DNA from: Bryobacteraceae bacterium
Lineage (GTDB): Bacteria > Acidobacteriota > Terriglobia > Bryobacterales > Bryobacteraceae
Direction: 5' to 3'
Assembly (NCBI GenBank): GCA_025980665.1
Contig: JAICXC010000002.1
Coordinates: forward strand, 26,057-90,056
DNA length: 64,000 bases
Under the pieces are notes generated by a model. It was not told the DNA's origin, ran no database searches, and worked only from the letters and a program-made list of their open reading frames with translations. Position 1 is the stretch's first letter, and the number at the start of each line of letters is the position of its first letter. Shown here in pieces: positions 18,325 to 26,681 of this stretch. A program made the position numbers and the translations under genes.

Positions 18325-19239
18325 ATGCTACGCGCGATTGACGAAAACACCATTACCGACGCCGCGATTGAGCAGATGGCGGCAACGCCGAATCCGCGGC
18401 TGAAGCAGATCATGGAGCCGTTAGTGAGGCATCTGCACGCCTGGGCACGCGAGGCGGATCTTACTCCCGAAGAATGGCTCGAGGGGATCAAGTTCCTGAC
18501 TGCCGTGGGACAAAAGTGCACCGCGTTCCGGCAGGAGTTCATTTTACTTTCCGATACGCTGGGCATGAGTTCCTTGATCAACTCCCTTCACGATAAACGC
18601 GCAGCGGAGGCCGGCACCAAGAGCAGTCTGGTTGGTCCGTTCTATCGCCAGGATTCTCCGCCGATGAAGCTGGGCGATACCATCGTTACCAAGCCGACCA
18701 ACGGGCTCGAAGTCGTGCTTTACGGACGCGTGACTGACAGGGCAGGGAAGGGCGTTCCGAATGCTTCGATCGAGGTGTGGCAGCCGGATGAAACCGGCAA
18801 CTACGATTTGCAGAAACACGATCCATCTGAGATGGACTTGCGCGGCCATTTCCATACCGATAGCGATGGACGTTACTACCTGCGTACAGTAGCGCCCCTC
18901 GGATACATGATCCCTATGGACGGACCGGTGGGCGACATGATTCGTGCGCAGAAGCGCCATGGCTATCGTCCCGCGCACATTCACTTTATTGTCGGCGCAC
19001 CGGGCTATCGCGAGGTGGTAACGGCGCTCTATCTCGCGGGCGATCCGCACGTCGATTCCGATACCGTGTTTGGCGTGACAGAATCGCTAGTGACGAAGGT
19101 CAACGAGAAAGATCCTGGCTCGCCGATTCCTACTCTGCCCAGCATCAAATTCGACTTCCAGCTCGCCGCGGCAACGGCCAAGGATATGACCGGACGCGTC
19201 GGCGCGGATCCATCGCAGATCGTTAAGGTGGGAGCGTAG
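18325..19239 (+). CDS. Intradiol ring-cleavage dioxygenase (hydroxyquinol/catechol 1,2-dioxygenase type)
   Basis: A 304-residue Fe(III) intradiol dioxygenase. The N-terminal helical dimerisation part (residues 1-100) is that of catechol and hydroxyquinol 1,2-dioxygenases. The catalytic beta-sandwich supplies the ligands Tyr160 (GNYDLQ), Tyr184 (GRYYLRT), His218 and His220 (RPAHIHF). The opening helical domain and GPFYRQDSPP favour the hydroxyquinol branch over protocatechuate enzymes. It is 17 bp from the TS-like gene, so the two are probably co-transcribed, which is an unusual neighbourhood for a dioxygenase. Confidence 0.9.
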   Translation: MLRAIDENTITDAAIEQMAATPNPRLKQIMEPLVRHLHAWAREADLTPEEWLEGIKFLTAVGQKCTAFRQEFILLSDTLGMSSLINSLHDKRAAEAGTKSSLVGPFYRQDSPPMKLGDTIVTKPTNGLEVVLYGRVTDRAGKGVPNASIEVWQPDETGNYDLQKHDPSEMDLRGHFHTDSDGRYYLRTVAPLGYMIPMDGPVGDMIRAQKRHGYRPAHIHFIVGAPGYREVVTALYLAGDPHVDSDTVFGVTESLVTKVNEKDPGSPIPTLPSIKFDFQLAAATAKDMTGRVGADPSQIVKVGA

Positions 19240-19242
19240 CGG

Positions 19243-19248
19243 TACAAT
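19243..19248 (+). promoter_or_regulatory. Possible internal -10 box (TACAAT) giving a leaderless TS-like transcript
   Basis: TACAAT ends 8 nt before GTG 19257, and no Shine-Dalgarno sequence lies between. If used, the transcript would start at or within a few bases of the start codon. No good -35 hexamer is seen, so this may only supplement read-through from the dioxygenase gene. Confidence 0.3.
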
Positions 19249-19256
19249 AGCGTTTC

Positions 19257-20777
19257 GTGAAGTTTGAGGCTCTCTACTACCAAGACCGCCTGAAGATCGT
19301 CAATCCAGAAGGCGACGTCGCCATTACGACGCTCTGGTCGAAAGTAGAATCCGCCTATCAAATCATGGAAGAAGCGGGCGTGGACCTGTCACCCGCAACC
19401 TCGCGCATCGGACCCATTGCCAACTTGTACGGAAATGGTCTTCCGCAGATGTTGCGGAACCTGTTGTGGAACCCGCATATCCGTTACATCGTGATTGTCG
19501 GCAAGAACCTTTCCGGGTCGCGCGAGTGGATCTTGAACTTCTTCGAGCATGGTCTGGAAGAAGTGGAATTTCTGGGCGCGAAGGCGTTTCGCATTCGCAA
19601 TACGACACGCACGATCGATGGCTGCGTACAGCCGCAGAATTTTTTGAATGCTCCTGGCTTTACCGTGCTCGGAGATGTGGGTGACCCGGCGACCAAAGCG
19701 GGATTGAAGTCTTTTTTCGACGGCCTCCCTCCGGCGGAGTCTTGCGATCTTGTGCGCGTTGAACCCCCGCCTATCCCAGAACCTGCGGTGACACGATTTC
19801 CAACCGAGCCGCGCAGCCACACTATCGTGCGCGACACACCAATGGAGGCGTGGTCGGAGATCATCTTCCGTTTGTTCCGCTTCGGCCATCGCAACATGGT
19901 GGCGAAGAAGAGCGGGCCCGAAGGCCGCGTCGAGCTGCAAAACATCAAGGCTATTATCGAGAACCCGTGCGAAGGGCCGGATGAAATTCTCCAGCAGTAT
20001 GGGTTCAGTCTCGCGAAGTTCCAGGGCTATCAGCAGCGCATCCTGGATCCGGAGAAGCCGCCGGATCTTGGCTATACGTATGGCAATCGACTGCGCGCGT
20101 ATTTTCGACGTCCTGATGGGACATTGATCGATTCCCTGGAAATCGCCGCGCGGAGGCTCAGAGAGAAACCCGAATCGCGGCACGCCTACATTGCGCTGTG
20201 GGACAACACTCGCGACCTGCCCGAAGGCACCGATACTCCCTGCTTCGTTTCCGCATTCTTCAGAAAATTCGACGGCAAGCTGACGCTGACTGCTACCTTT
20301 CGATCGCATAACGCCATGGAAGCCTGGCCGGAAAATGTCTACGGGCTGATCGCCATCCAGCGATTTGTCGCGGAGAAGGCCGGCATGGAGCCCGGCCCGC
20401 TCACCGTGTTCAGCCACTCCATCAGCATCGACGTTTCCTCACTCGAAAAAGCCCGCAAGATTGCCGCCAGCAAGGAGTCTGACGAGGTGTACGATCCGGC
20501 CACGGGCAAGCATGGACCGCGCATGGACCCAAACGGTGCCTTCACGACTACGTTTGACGCGGCCACGTGGGAACTGGTGGTCGAACATTCTTACAACGGA
20601 ATGAAGCTCAATGAATATCGCGGCAAAAGTGCGGAAGAAATCGAGCGGCAACTGGGACGGGATGTGGCGCTGTCGGAGATCTCGCACGCTCTGTACTTGG
20701 GGCGGGAAATCGCGCGCAAAGAGTTCGAGATGAAAGCCGCACGTTCCAAAGAAGGTCCACGCGCGAAATCAGAATGA
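19257..20777 (+). CDS. Thymidylate-synthase-like enzyme with N-terminal MtrA-like (DUF4346) domain
   Basis: A 506-residue fusion. Residues 1-165 resemble MtrA, the corrinoid subunit of tetrahydromethanopterin S-methyltransferase (GNGLPQMLRNLLWNPHIRYI, VIVGKNLSG, FLGAKAFRI). Residues 190-400 keep thymidylate synthase landmarks: YGNRLR (275-280), SRHAYIALWD with Arg308, the likely nucleophile Cys329 in TPCFVSAFF, Arg349-Ser350 in TFRSHN, and Asn360 in PENVYGL. The usual QRSxD aspartate is Asn352, and the D.H.Y nucleotide motif is changed to SHSISID, so the substrate may not be plain dUMP. About 100 charged residues follow. The start is GTG, and the stop overlaps the HAD gene by ATGA. MtrA-TS fusions are, to my knowledge, mainly archaeal. 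Confidence 0.82.
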   Translation: MKFEALYYQDRLKIVNPEGDVAITTLWSKVESAYQIMEEAGVDLSPATSRIGPIANLYGNGLPQMLRNLLWNPHIRYIVIVGKNLSGSREWILNFFEHGLEEVEFLGAKAFRIRNTTRTIDGCVQPQNFLNAPGFTVLGDVGDPATKAGLKSFFDGLPPAESCDLVRVEPPPIPEPAVTRFPTEPRSHTIVRDTPMEAWSEIIFRLFRFGHRNMVAKKSGPEGRVELQNIKAIIENPCEGPDEILQQYGFSLAKFQGYQQRILDPEKPPDLGYTYGNRLRAYFRRPDGTLIDSLEIAARRLREKPESRHAYIALWDNTRDLPEGTDTPCFVSAFFRKFDGKLTLTATFRSHNAMEAWPENVYGLIAIQRFVAEKAGMEPGPLTVFSHSISIDVSSLEKARKIAASKESDEVYDPATGKHGPRMDPNGAFTTTFDAATWELVVEHSYNGMKLNEYRGKSAEEIERQLGRDVALSEISHALYLGREIARKEFEMKAARSKEGPRAKSE

Positions 20778-21454
20778 TCGTCTTCTTCGACATCGGCTCG
20801 ACTCTGATCGACGGACCGCCGTTTGGCCCGGCGAGACGCCTCTCGGAAACACTTGGCCTCGGACCGGAGGCGGTGAAAGAATTGGAGCGCATCTTATTCC
20901 GTTCGCCCGCGAGCGATCCCCAGCAACTCGCGAATACCGTCGTAAATCGGTTGCGCGTCGATCGCAATAAGGCCTTGGAGGCTTGCACCGCGCTATGGAA
21001 TGCCCAACTTGAGGAAGCTTACGTGCTGCCCGGCGCGCGCGAGCTGATCGAGAAACTCAAATCCGCGGGAATTCCCAGAGCGTATCTTTCGAACATCTGG
21101 CCCCCGTTTTACGAACACTTTCAGCAGGAGTTCGCGGAAGAGGCTGAGAATCAACCGCAGTTTCTCTCCTTCCAGACGGGTCTACTGAAGCCCGATCCCG
21201 CGTTCTTCCAACTGGCCCTGCGCGCGGTGGAAGCTCGCGCGGAAGACGCGGTCATGGTGGGCGACACATACAAGAACGATATCCGCCCGGCGATCGAGCT
21301 GGGCATGCGCACCGTGTGGGTCCTGCATCGCCTCGAAAAAGAGAAGGCCGATTTGATCGACGTGATGAACGGCGACGCCCCGCCGCCCGACCTAACGCTC
21401 GCATCGATCGCCGATCTGGAACCGTCCAAACTACTAAGTCATGCAAATTATTAA
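20774..21454 (+). CDS. HAD-superfamily hydrolase with variant motif I
   Basis: A 226-residue HAD protein with a helical cap (subfamily I). Motif I is FFDIGSTLID: the nucleophile Asp is present, but the second Asp of DxDGT is Gly, as in YihX-type DxG phosphatases. Motif II is AYLSN, the motif III lysine is in GLLKPD, and motif IV is VMVGDTYKNDI. It probably removes phosphate from a small phosphorylated metabolite. It overlaps the TS-like gene by 4 bp at its start and the ParB-like gene by 14 bp at its end, so the three products are very likely made together. Confidence 0.85.
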   Translation: MIVFFDIGSTLIDGPPFGPARRLSETLGLGPEAVKELERILFRSPASDPQQLANTVVNRLRVDRNKALEACTALWNAQLEEAYVLPGARELIEKLKSAGIPRAYLSNIWPPFYEHFQQEFAEEAENQPQFLSFQTGLLKPDPAFFQLALRAVEARAEDAVMVGDTYKNDIRPAIELGMRTVWVLHRLEKEKADLIDVMNGDAPPPDLTLASIADLEPSKLLSHANY

Positions 21455-22076
21455 GTACGACCTTCTGACCGAAGCCGACCTGTTGAGCCGCCTGAAATGC
21501 ACTCGGTTGCGCGGTTTCGACCGCGCCGAAGTCTACCGCGATGCGACGCTCGAAATCCTGGAAGCAGATCCTGCAACGCTCTCGCCGGCACAGCGCTACG
21601 TGCTGCAAGAAGGCGTGCAGGCAATCCTCGAAGTGGCGGACGCGTTCGAGCTTCTAGGTGTCGATATTTTCGGTTTAAGAGGCGCGCTGCTTTTCTGGCC
21701 CGAAGGAAGCGATCCCGAAAGCGATGCGCCCATCCCGTTTCTCCCGCCGGTAATTGAGGAATCGATAGAGCGCGACGGCACGAAGGTCCTGCTGATCAAC
21801 GATGGCATTCATCGCGTGTATGCCGCCCGCAAACGCGGCAAAAAGATCAACGTGGTGCTGGCCCGTAATGTCCCGCCGGAATATCCGTATTACGCGTATG
21901 CGCTGCCGCAAGGTTGGGCTCAGGTGGACGAACTACAGGAACTGCAGGAAGGCTACCAGAAGAAGGAATATCGCAATCCGGAGAATTACAAGGCGCTGTT
22001 CCGCGACTTCAATGAAATCTTTGAAGGCGTACAAAAACAGCGCCCGCGAAGTAATCCCGCCCACTTAAAGGCGTGA
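21441..22076 (+). CDS. ParB/sulfiredoxin-fold protein
   Basis: A 211-residue protein. The segment GTKVLLINDGIHRVYAARKRGKKINVVLARNVPP has the core ParB/Srx pattern, with Asp121-Gly-x-His124-Arg125 as the likely nucleotide-binding DGxHR motif. There is no DNA-binding HTH, unlike chromosomal ParB. A relative of this fold, archaeal SerK, is a free-serine kinase, and the fold uses CTP, ATP or ADP elsewhere. A small-molecule kinase or nucleotide-binding role beside a TS-like enzyme and a HAD phosphatase is therefore plausible but unproven. Last gene of the trio; no clear terminator before the convergent DUF6152 gene. Confidence 0.7.
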   Translation: MQIIKYDLLTEADLLSRLKCTRLRGFDRAEVYRDATLEILEADPATLSPAQRYVLQEGVQAILEVADAFELLGVDIFGLRGALLFWPEGSDPESDAPIPFLPPVIEESIERDGTKVLLINDGIHRVYAARKRGKKINVVLARNVPPEYPYYAYALPQGWAQVDELQELQEGYQKKEYRNPENYKALFRDFNEIFEGVQKQRPRSNPAHLKA

Positions 22077-22084
22077 AACAGAGT

Positions 22085-22504
22085 TTATTGCTGCTTGCCG
22101 CCGTCTTCGGCCGATCCGCTGAAGACTCTCTTGCCGCTAGGCAGTGTGACGTTCCGGGCATTGCCTACATAGGCGCCCTCGGCGTTCACAGGATCTTTGG
22201 CGCGGATGCCCTCAACGGTGACCATATCACCCTCTTTCAGGGCTTCCTTGGTCCATCCGTTCCTTCGGAGCGAGTTCGGAGGGCCACCTTCGAACTGCCA
22301 CTTGGTGATCTTGCCACTTTCATCCTTCACGCTCAGATATACCCAGATGTGAGGATTCATCCAATCCAGTTTGGTGACGGTTCCGGTCACTGTCACCGGT
22401 TTGGTCGTGTCAAATTCGGCCGCGATCGAATGGTGCGCCAGCATCGGCACGGCAGCGGCAACCAACAGAGTCGCGGCAATCAGAACGCCTGTGTTCGCTT
22501 TCAT
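22085..22504 (-). CDS. Exported DUF6152-family protein
   Basis: I start at ATG 22504 (MKANTGVLIAATLLVAAAVPML), giving a signal peptide and a 139-aa product; the track start adds MEVFFI. The mature part opens AHHSIAAEFDTTKPVTVTGTVTKLDWMNPHIWVYL and ends LPSGKRVFSGS, the pattern of the small OB-fold-like DUF6152 proteins of Acidobacteriota and Proteobacteria. An ACCTCC on the plus strand gives a perfect ribosome site just upstream. The molecular role of the family is unknown to me. It is convergent with the ParB-like gene. Confidence 0.78.
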   Translation of the reverse strand: MKANTGVLIAATLLVAAAVPMLAHHSIAAEFDTTKPVTVTGTVTKLDWMNPHIWVYLSVKDESGKITKWQFEGGPPNSLRRNGWTKEALKEGDMVTVEGIRAKDPVNAEGAYVGNARNVTLPSGKRVFSGSAEDGGKQQ

Positions 22505-22568
22505 AATAAAAAATACCTCCAAGACTTCGAACTAGAGTACTATCAATAGCTTGACCGTGTCAACGGGG

Positions 22569-22850
22569 TCATTTCCCCGCAACCTTAGGCGGAAAGGCCT
22601 TGGCCAGATAATCGACGATCTGGTCTCTTTCCTGTTGTGTAATGTCCGGATCTTCCTGCAGCATTTCCAACACTTTATCTTGCCACTCAGCCTTGGTGGC
22701 GCGTTTCGCAACCACGCGCTCCAACGTATGACAGGCCGTACAGACAGCCTCCACCAACTCTTTCCCGGGCCCCTCAGGTAGAGCCGGAGGGGGCGATTGA
22801 CCCACTCCCGTGGCGGCGAGAATGACCACTGCCAGCGATTTCAGGCCCAC
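22569..22850 (-). CDS. Small exported cytochrome c
   Basis: A 93-residue protein with a short signal (MGLKSLAVVILAATGVGQ) and a single haem site CTACH in GKELVEAVCTACHTLERVV. The following helices (KAEWQDKVLEMLQ, DQIVDYLAKAFPP) match the monohaem module used in quinohaemoprotein and PSD-type proteins. Its start overlaps the end of the DUF1501 gene by 10 bp, so it is translationally coupled as the last gene of that operon and probably hands electrons on for it. Confidence 0.82.
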   Translation of the reverse strand: MGLKSLAVVILAATGVGQSPPPALPEGPGKELVEAVCTACHTLERVVAKRATKAEWQDKVLEMLQEDPDITQQERDQIVDYLAKAFPPKVAGK

Positions 22851-24304
22851 AGTTTCTGGATCAGGTTCCCACCGGTGACCGTCGGCCGTTCCGCGCGCCC
22901 GTTATGCATATAAGTGGTCTTCAGATGATCGAGACCCAATAGATAGAGGATTGAAGCATGGATATCCCACACGTGATGCGGTTCGTCCACCGCGCGCAGA
23001 CCGATTTCGTCAGTGGTACCGATGGTTTGGCCGCCCTTGACGCCGCCGCCCGCCATCCACATAGTGAAGCCCCAGGGATTGTGGTCGCGGCCGTACTTTT
23101 CGGGAGTCTGGCCGGCCGAGACTTGCGCGAACGGCGTGCGCCCAAATTCGCCGCCCCAAACGACCAGCGTGTCTTCCAACATGCCGCGCGCTTTCAGATC
23201 CGCCAACAAGCCGGCTACCGGTTTGTCCGAAGCCTTACACCACTTGGTGTGATTGTTGTTGACGTCCTGATGCGCGTCCCAGCCTGAGCCAGATCCACTA
23301 TAAACTTCAACAAATCGTACCCCGCGCTCGACCAAGCGGCGAGCCATCAGGCAATTCGCACCGTATACCGCGGTCTCTTTCTCATCCATGCCGTACAGTG
23401 CTTTTGTAGCGTCGCTTTCTTTGCTAAGGTCGACCGCTTCGGGAGCGGACGATTGCATCTGATACGCGAGCTCATACGAGCGCGTGCGCGCGTCGAGCTC
23501 GGTATCTTCCTGCTTGTTGCGCCCGTAGAGTTCGTTCAGCTTCTGCAACAGGTCGATTTTGCTGCGCTGCTGTTCGTCGGTGGTTCCCGCGGGCGGCTTC
23601 AGGTTGAGGATAGGCGTATCGCCTTGGCGGAAGAGCGTGCCTTGATACGTCGCCGGCAGGAAGCCCGAGCCGTAGTTCTGCACCGAGCCCAGGATTTCTT
23701 TATCGTCCTGCATGACTACGAACGTCGGCAGATTCCGCTGCGCGCTGCCCAGGCCGTAGGTCAGCCACGCTCCTAGCGAGGGACGACCCGCCAGGATCGA
23801 GCCAGTGTTCATCTGGCACACACCGCCGACGTGATTCACGGCGTCAGATTGGCATGATCGGATGACCGCGATATCGTCGACGTGTTCGGCAATGTGTGGG
23901 AGCCAGTCTGAGACCCACAGGCCGCTCTGCCCGTATTGCTTAAACGGCCGCCGCGAGGGAAAGAGTCCATCGCTGGGCTTGGCCCCTTGGGCAGTTAGAA
24001 GTGTTTCCGGATGAAATGACGGAGGCACTGGCTGTAACGCAAGTTTTTCAAGCAGCGGCTTAGGATCGAAAAGATCCACCTGGCTCGGCCCGCCTTCCAT
24101 GAAGCACCAGATCACGTTCTTGGCGCGTGGCGTTACCTGCGGCTTCTTGGGCGCCAGAGGATCGATACCCGCGGCGTAGCCATCCTCGGACATCATGGCG
24201 GCTAGTGCGATTCCGGCGAGTCCGCTACCGGCCTGCGTAAAGAACTCACGCCGGCTGGAGACGTTCCAGTGATGCTTCAGCTTCTTGAGAATCGGATCAG
24301 CCAT
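22841..24304 (-). CDS. Tat-exported DUF1501 protein
   Basis: A 487-residue DUF1501 protein (alkaline-phosphatase / sulfatase-like fold). The N-terminus SSRREFFTQAGSGLAGIALA is a twin-arginine signal. Family phrases are NVIWCFMEGGPSQVDLFDPKP, VIRSCQSDAVNHVGG, DTLVVWGGEFGRTP, GRDHNPWGFTMWMAGGGVKGG and ILYLLGLDHLKTTY. DUF1501 genes are almost always paired with DUF1549/DUF1553 genes, as here (9 bp gap). The pair is widespread in Planctomycetota and Acidobacteriota and is suspected, not shown, to act in polysaccharide or aromatic breakdown. Confidence 0.9.
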   Translation of the reverse strand: MADPILKKLKHHWNVSSRREFFTQAGSGLAGIALAAMMSEDGYAAGIDPLAPKKPQVTPRAKNVIWCFMEGGPSQVDLFDPKPLLEKLALQPVPPSFHPETLLTAQGAKPSDGLFPSRRPFKQYGQSGLWVSDWLPHIAEHVDDIAVIRSCQSDAVNHVGGVCQMNTGSILAGRPSLGAWLTYGLGSAQRNLPTFVVMQDDKEILGSVQNYGSGFLPATYQGTLFRQGDTPILNLKPPAGTTDEQQRSKIDLLQKLNELYGRNKQEDTELDARTRSYELAYQMQSSAPEAVDLSKESDATKALYGMDEKETAVYGANCLMARRLVERGVRFVEVYSGSGSGWDAHQDVNNNHTKWCKASDKPVAGLLADLKARGMLEDTLVVWGGEFGRTPFAQVSAGQTPEKYGRDHNPWGFTMWMAGGGVKGGQTIGTTDEIGLRAVDEPHHVWDIHASILYLLGLDHLKTTYMHNGRAERPTVTGGNLIQKLWA

Positions 24305-24313
24305 GGCGTCCTC

Positions 24314-26619
24314 CTAATTTATGTACAGGAACTCGTTCGAATCCAGCAGCATTTGCGATAGATCGACCAATGCAGCTGCACGCGCCGGATCGATACCGGC
24401 GGGCATATTCGCGGGCATTGGCGGCTTGGCTTTCGCATCCGCAGCCAGGCGCTGCGTCATGATCGGAATCTGCTTCGCCAAGAAATCCGCCGCGATCTTC
24501 TGCTCTTCAGCGGAGGGCGAACGTCCGTAAGTCAACTTGAATGCCCGGTCGATCTGCGCATCCGGCGTCAGCCCGCTGTCATTCAACACGCGTCCGGCCA
24601 GCGATTGCGCCCATTGCAGGATTAGATCGTTATTCAGCAGATCCAGAGATTGCGAGGGCGTCACAGTGTTCTTGCGGAAATCGCAGCTCTCGAAAGTGTT
24701 GGCGGAATCGAACTCCTGCAGCATCGGGTAACGCAGATTGCGCCGCACGAAAATGTACACGCTGCGGCGATTGTTCTGCGCCGGGTCCTTCTCGGTCTTC
24801 CAGCCGCCCGCGGCAGCCGTCGCCGAAAGGTCGGAAAGCGTGCCGGCCGGGACAGGCGGGAACACGCCTGGGCCCCCCATCTTCGTGTTCAACAGGCCGC
24901 TGGTGAATAACATTGAATCGCGAATGGCTTCGGCTTCCAGACGGCGGCGTGGCCAGTGGGATAGCAGCTTGTTGTCGGGATCTTCCTCGGCAGCCTTCGG
25001 TTGCGGATCCGCCGATTGCTGATAGGTATTCGACAGCAGGATCTGGCGTTGGATTTTCTTGATGCTCCAGCCATTCTCGACGAACGTTGCACTTAGATAG
25101 TCCAGAAGTTCTGGATGTGACGGCGCGAGCCCATGCGGCCGAAGTCACCAGGCGTCGCGACAATGCCCTTGCCGAAGTTGTAGTGCCAGATGCGATTCAC
25201 CATCACTCGCGCGACCAGCGGATTCTTGGGATCGGTGAGCCATGCGGCCAGAGCCGTGCGACGGCCGGTGGAATTGGGAAGCGGGGTCACCTTTGCATCC
25301 GTGGGATCCAGGATCGAGAGGAAACCCGGTTGGACTTCGTCGCCCTTCATGTCGAAGTTGCCGCCCCGGAGCACATGTGTGGACGGCGCGACCGGGCCGA
25401 TATCGATCATGAACTGCCCTTGCGGCAGCGGCGGTGGCTTCAGGGAATCGAACGCCGCCAGTTGCTTTTTCAGATCGGCATAGCGAGCGGCGGATTCACC
25501 TTTGAGGCTGCGCAGGGTGCGGGCATCCGGCTCTTCGTCAAACGTGACCCGGGGCTCAGCTGTGTGGTACATCATCGCCTGGAACGGATCGCGCTTAGCA
25601 GGATCCATCATGATCGCGGCTTTCACCTCTTCTTCGAAGGTGTGGGCTCCGCTCTCGAGTTTGGCGGTGCGCAGCGGTTCCAGAATCTTGTTCATCTCGC
25701 TGCGGATGTCCTTGGTCTTTTCTTCCCACGCGGCTTTCTGCGCATCATACTTTTGGCGCTGGGCGGGATCCTTCAACGGCAGCGGACCGTCGCCAAAGCT
25801 GGTGTTGGCGAAGAACGCTTGCAACCGATAATAGTCCTTCTGCAGAATCGGATCGAACTTGTGATTGTGGCAGCGCGCGCAGCCGAATGTGAGGCCCAGG
25901 AAAGCCTCGCCAGTCGCGGTGGTCATGTCATCCAGCGTTTCCTGGCGGCGGGTGAACAGAGCCGCGGCATTGGTCTCGTCGATCCAGTGGCGATTGAAGC
26001 CCATCGCAACCAGCGCATCGGGATCGCCCGGATACAATTCGTCGCCCGCGATCTGCTCCTTGATGAACCGGTCGTAGGGTTTATCGGTATTGAAAGCATC
26101 GATCACATAATCGCGATAGCGCCAGATGTTGGGGCGTGTTTCGTCAGCCTTGAAGCCGTTGCTGTCGGCGTAGCGCGCGACGTCCAGCCAGTGGCGCGCC
26201 CAGCGCTCGCCATAGGCCGGCGACGCGAGCAGACGGTCCACCACTTTCTCCCAGGCATTGGGCGACTTGTCGCTCAAGAACTGTTGGATTTCTTCCTGCG
26301 TAGGCGGCAGCCCGGTCATGTCGATGGTCGCACGCCGCAGCAGCGTCAGCCGGTCGGCGGGCGGGTTGGGCTGGAGGCCGGCCTCTTCTAGTTTCGCCAG
26401 CACGAACGAATCGATGGGAGTCCTGACCCATTGCTGGTCCTTGACGGCGGGAACCGGTGTCTCTTTGACTTGCTGCAATGACCAAAAGCTGCGCTGGGAG
26501 GGCGTGAAGGTATCGGTTTCGGCAGTGTAGACGATGCCTGCCGTGAGGGCTAATCCAACAAGCGCGGTCGTGACCCGGTGTGTCACGAGACGTGTCACGG
26601 GGCGCATTGCGTGGCGCAT
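24314..26619 (-). pseudogene. DUF1549/DUF1553 protein gene split by a one-base frameshift
   Basis: Two track ORFs belong to one gene. The first (ATG 26619, preceded by AGGAG; residues MRHAMRPVTRLVTH onward) holds a signal anchor, the DUF1549 domain (LLRRATIDMTGLPPTQEEIQ, CARCHNHKFDPI) and the start of DUF1553 (NPLVARVMVNRIWHYNFG, GDFGRMGS). It then stops at 25093. The reading frame resumes one base later, and between 25125 and 24913 reads SHPELLDYLSATFVENGWSIK and QQSADPQPKAAEEDPDNKLL before the rest of DUF1553 to 24314. One missing G near 25123 (a run of two where three are needed) restores everything. It is either a recent mutation or a sequencing error. Confidence 0.85.
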
Positions 26620-26681
26620 GAGGTCTCCTAATTTACCGGCCAGAAGTATATCACTTCGGTGCGTGCAAGTATATGAGGGAT

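Noticed and set aside
19389-20417. 342-aa ORF opposite the TS-like gene
   Set aside because: Shadow; the plus strand carries conserved TS motifs and overlapping operon partners.
24330-24365. tRNA-like GTTCGAATCC
   Set aside because: It lies inside the DUF1553 coding end (DSNEFLYIN) and no cloverleaf can be built around it. No tRNA was found in the window.
25087-26391. 434-aa ORF on the plus strand over the DUF1549/DUF1553 gene
   Set aside because: Antisense to a clear DUF1549 domain; no signal, domain or ribosome site of its own.
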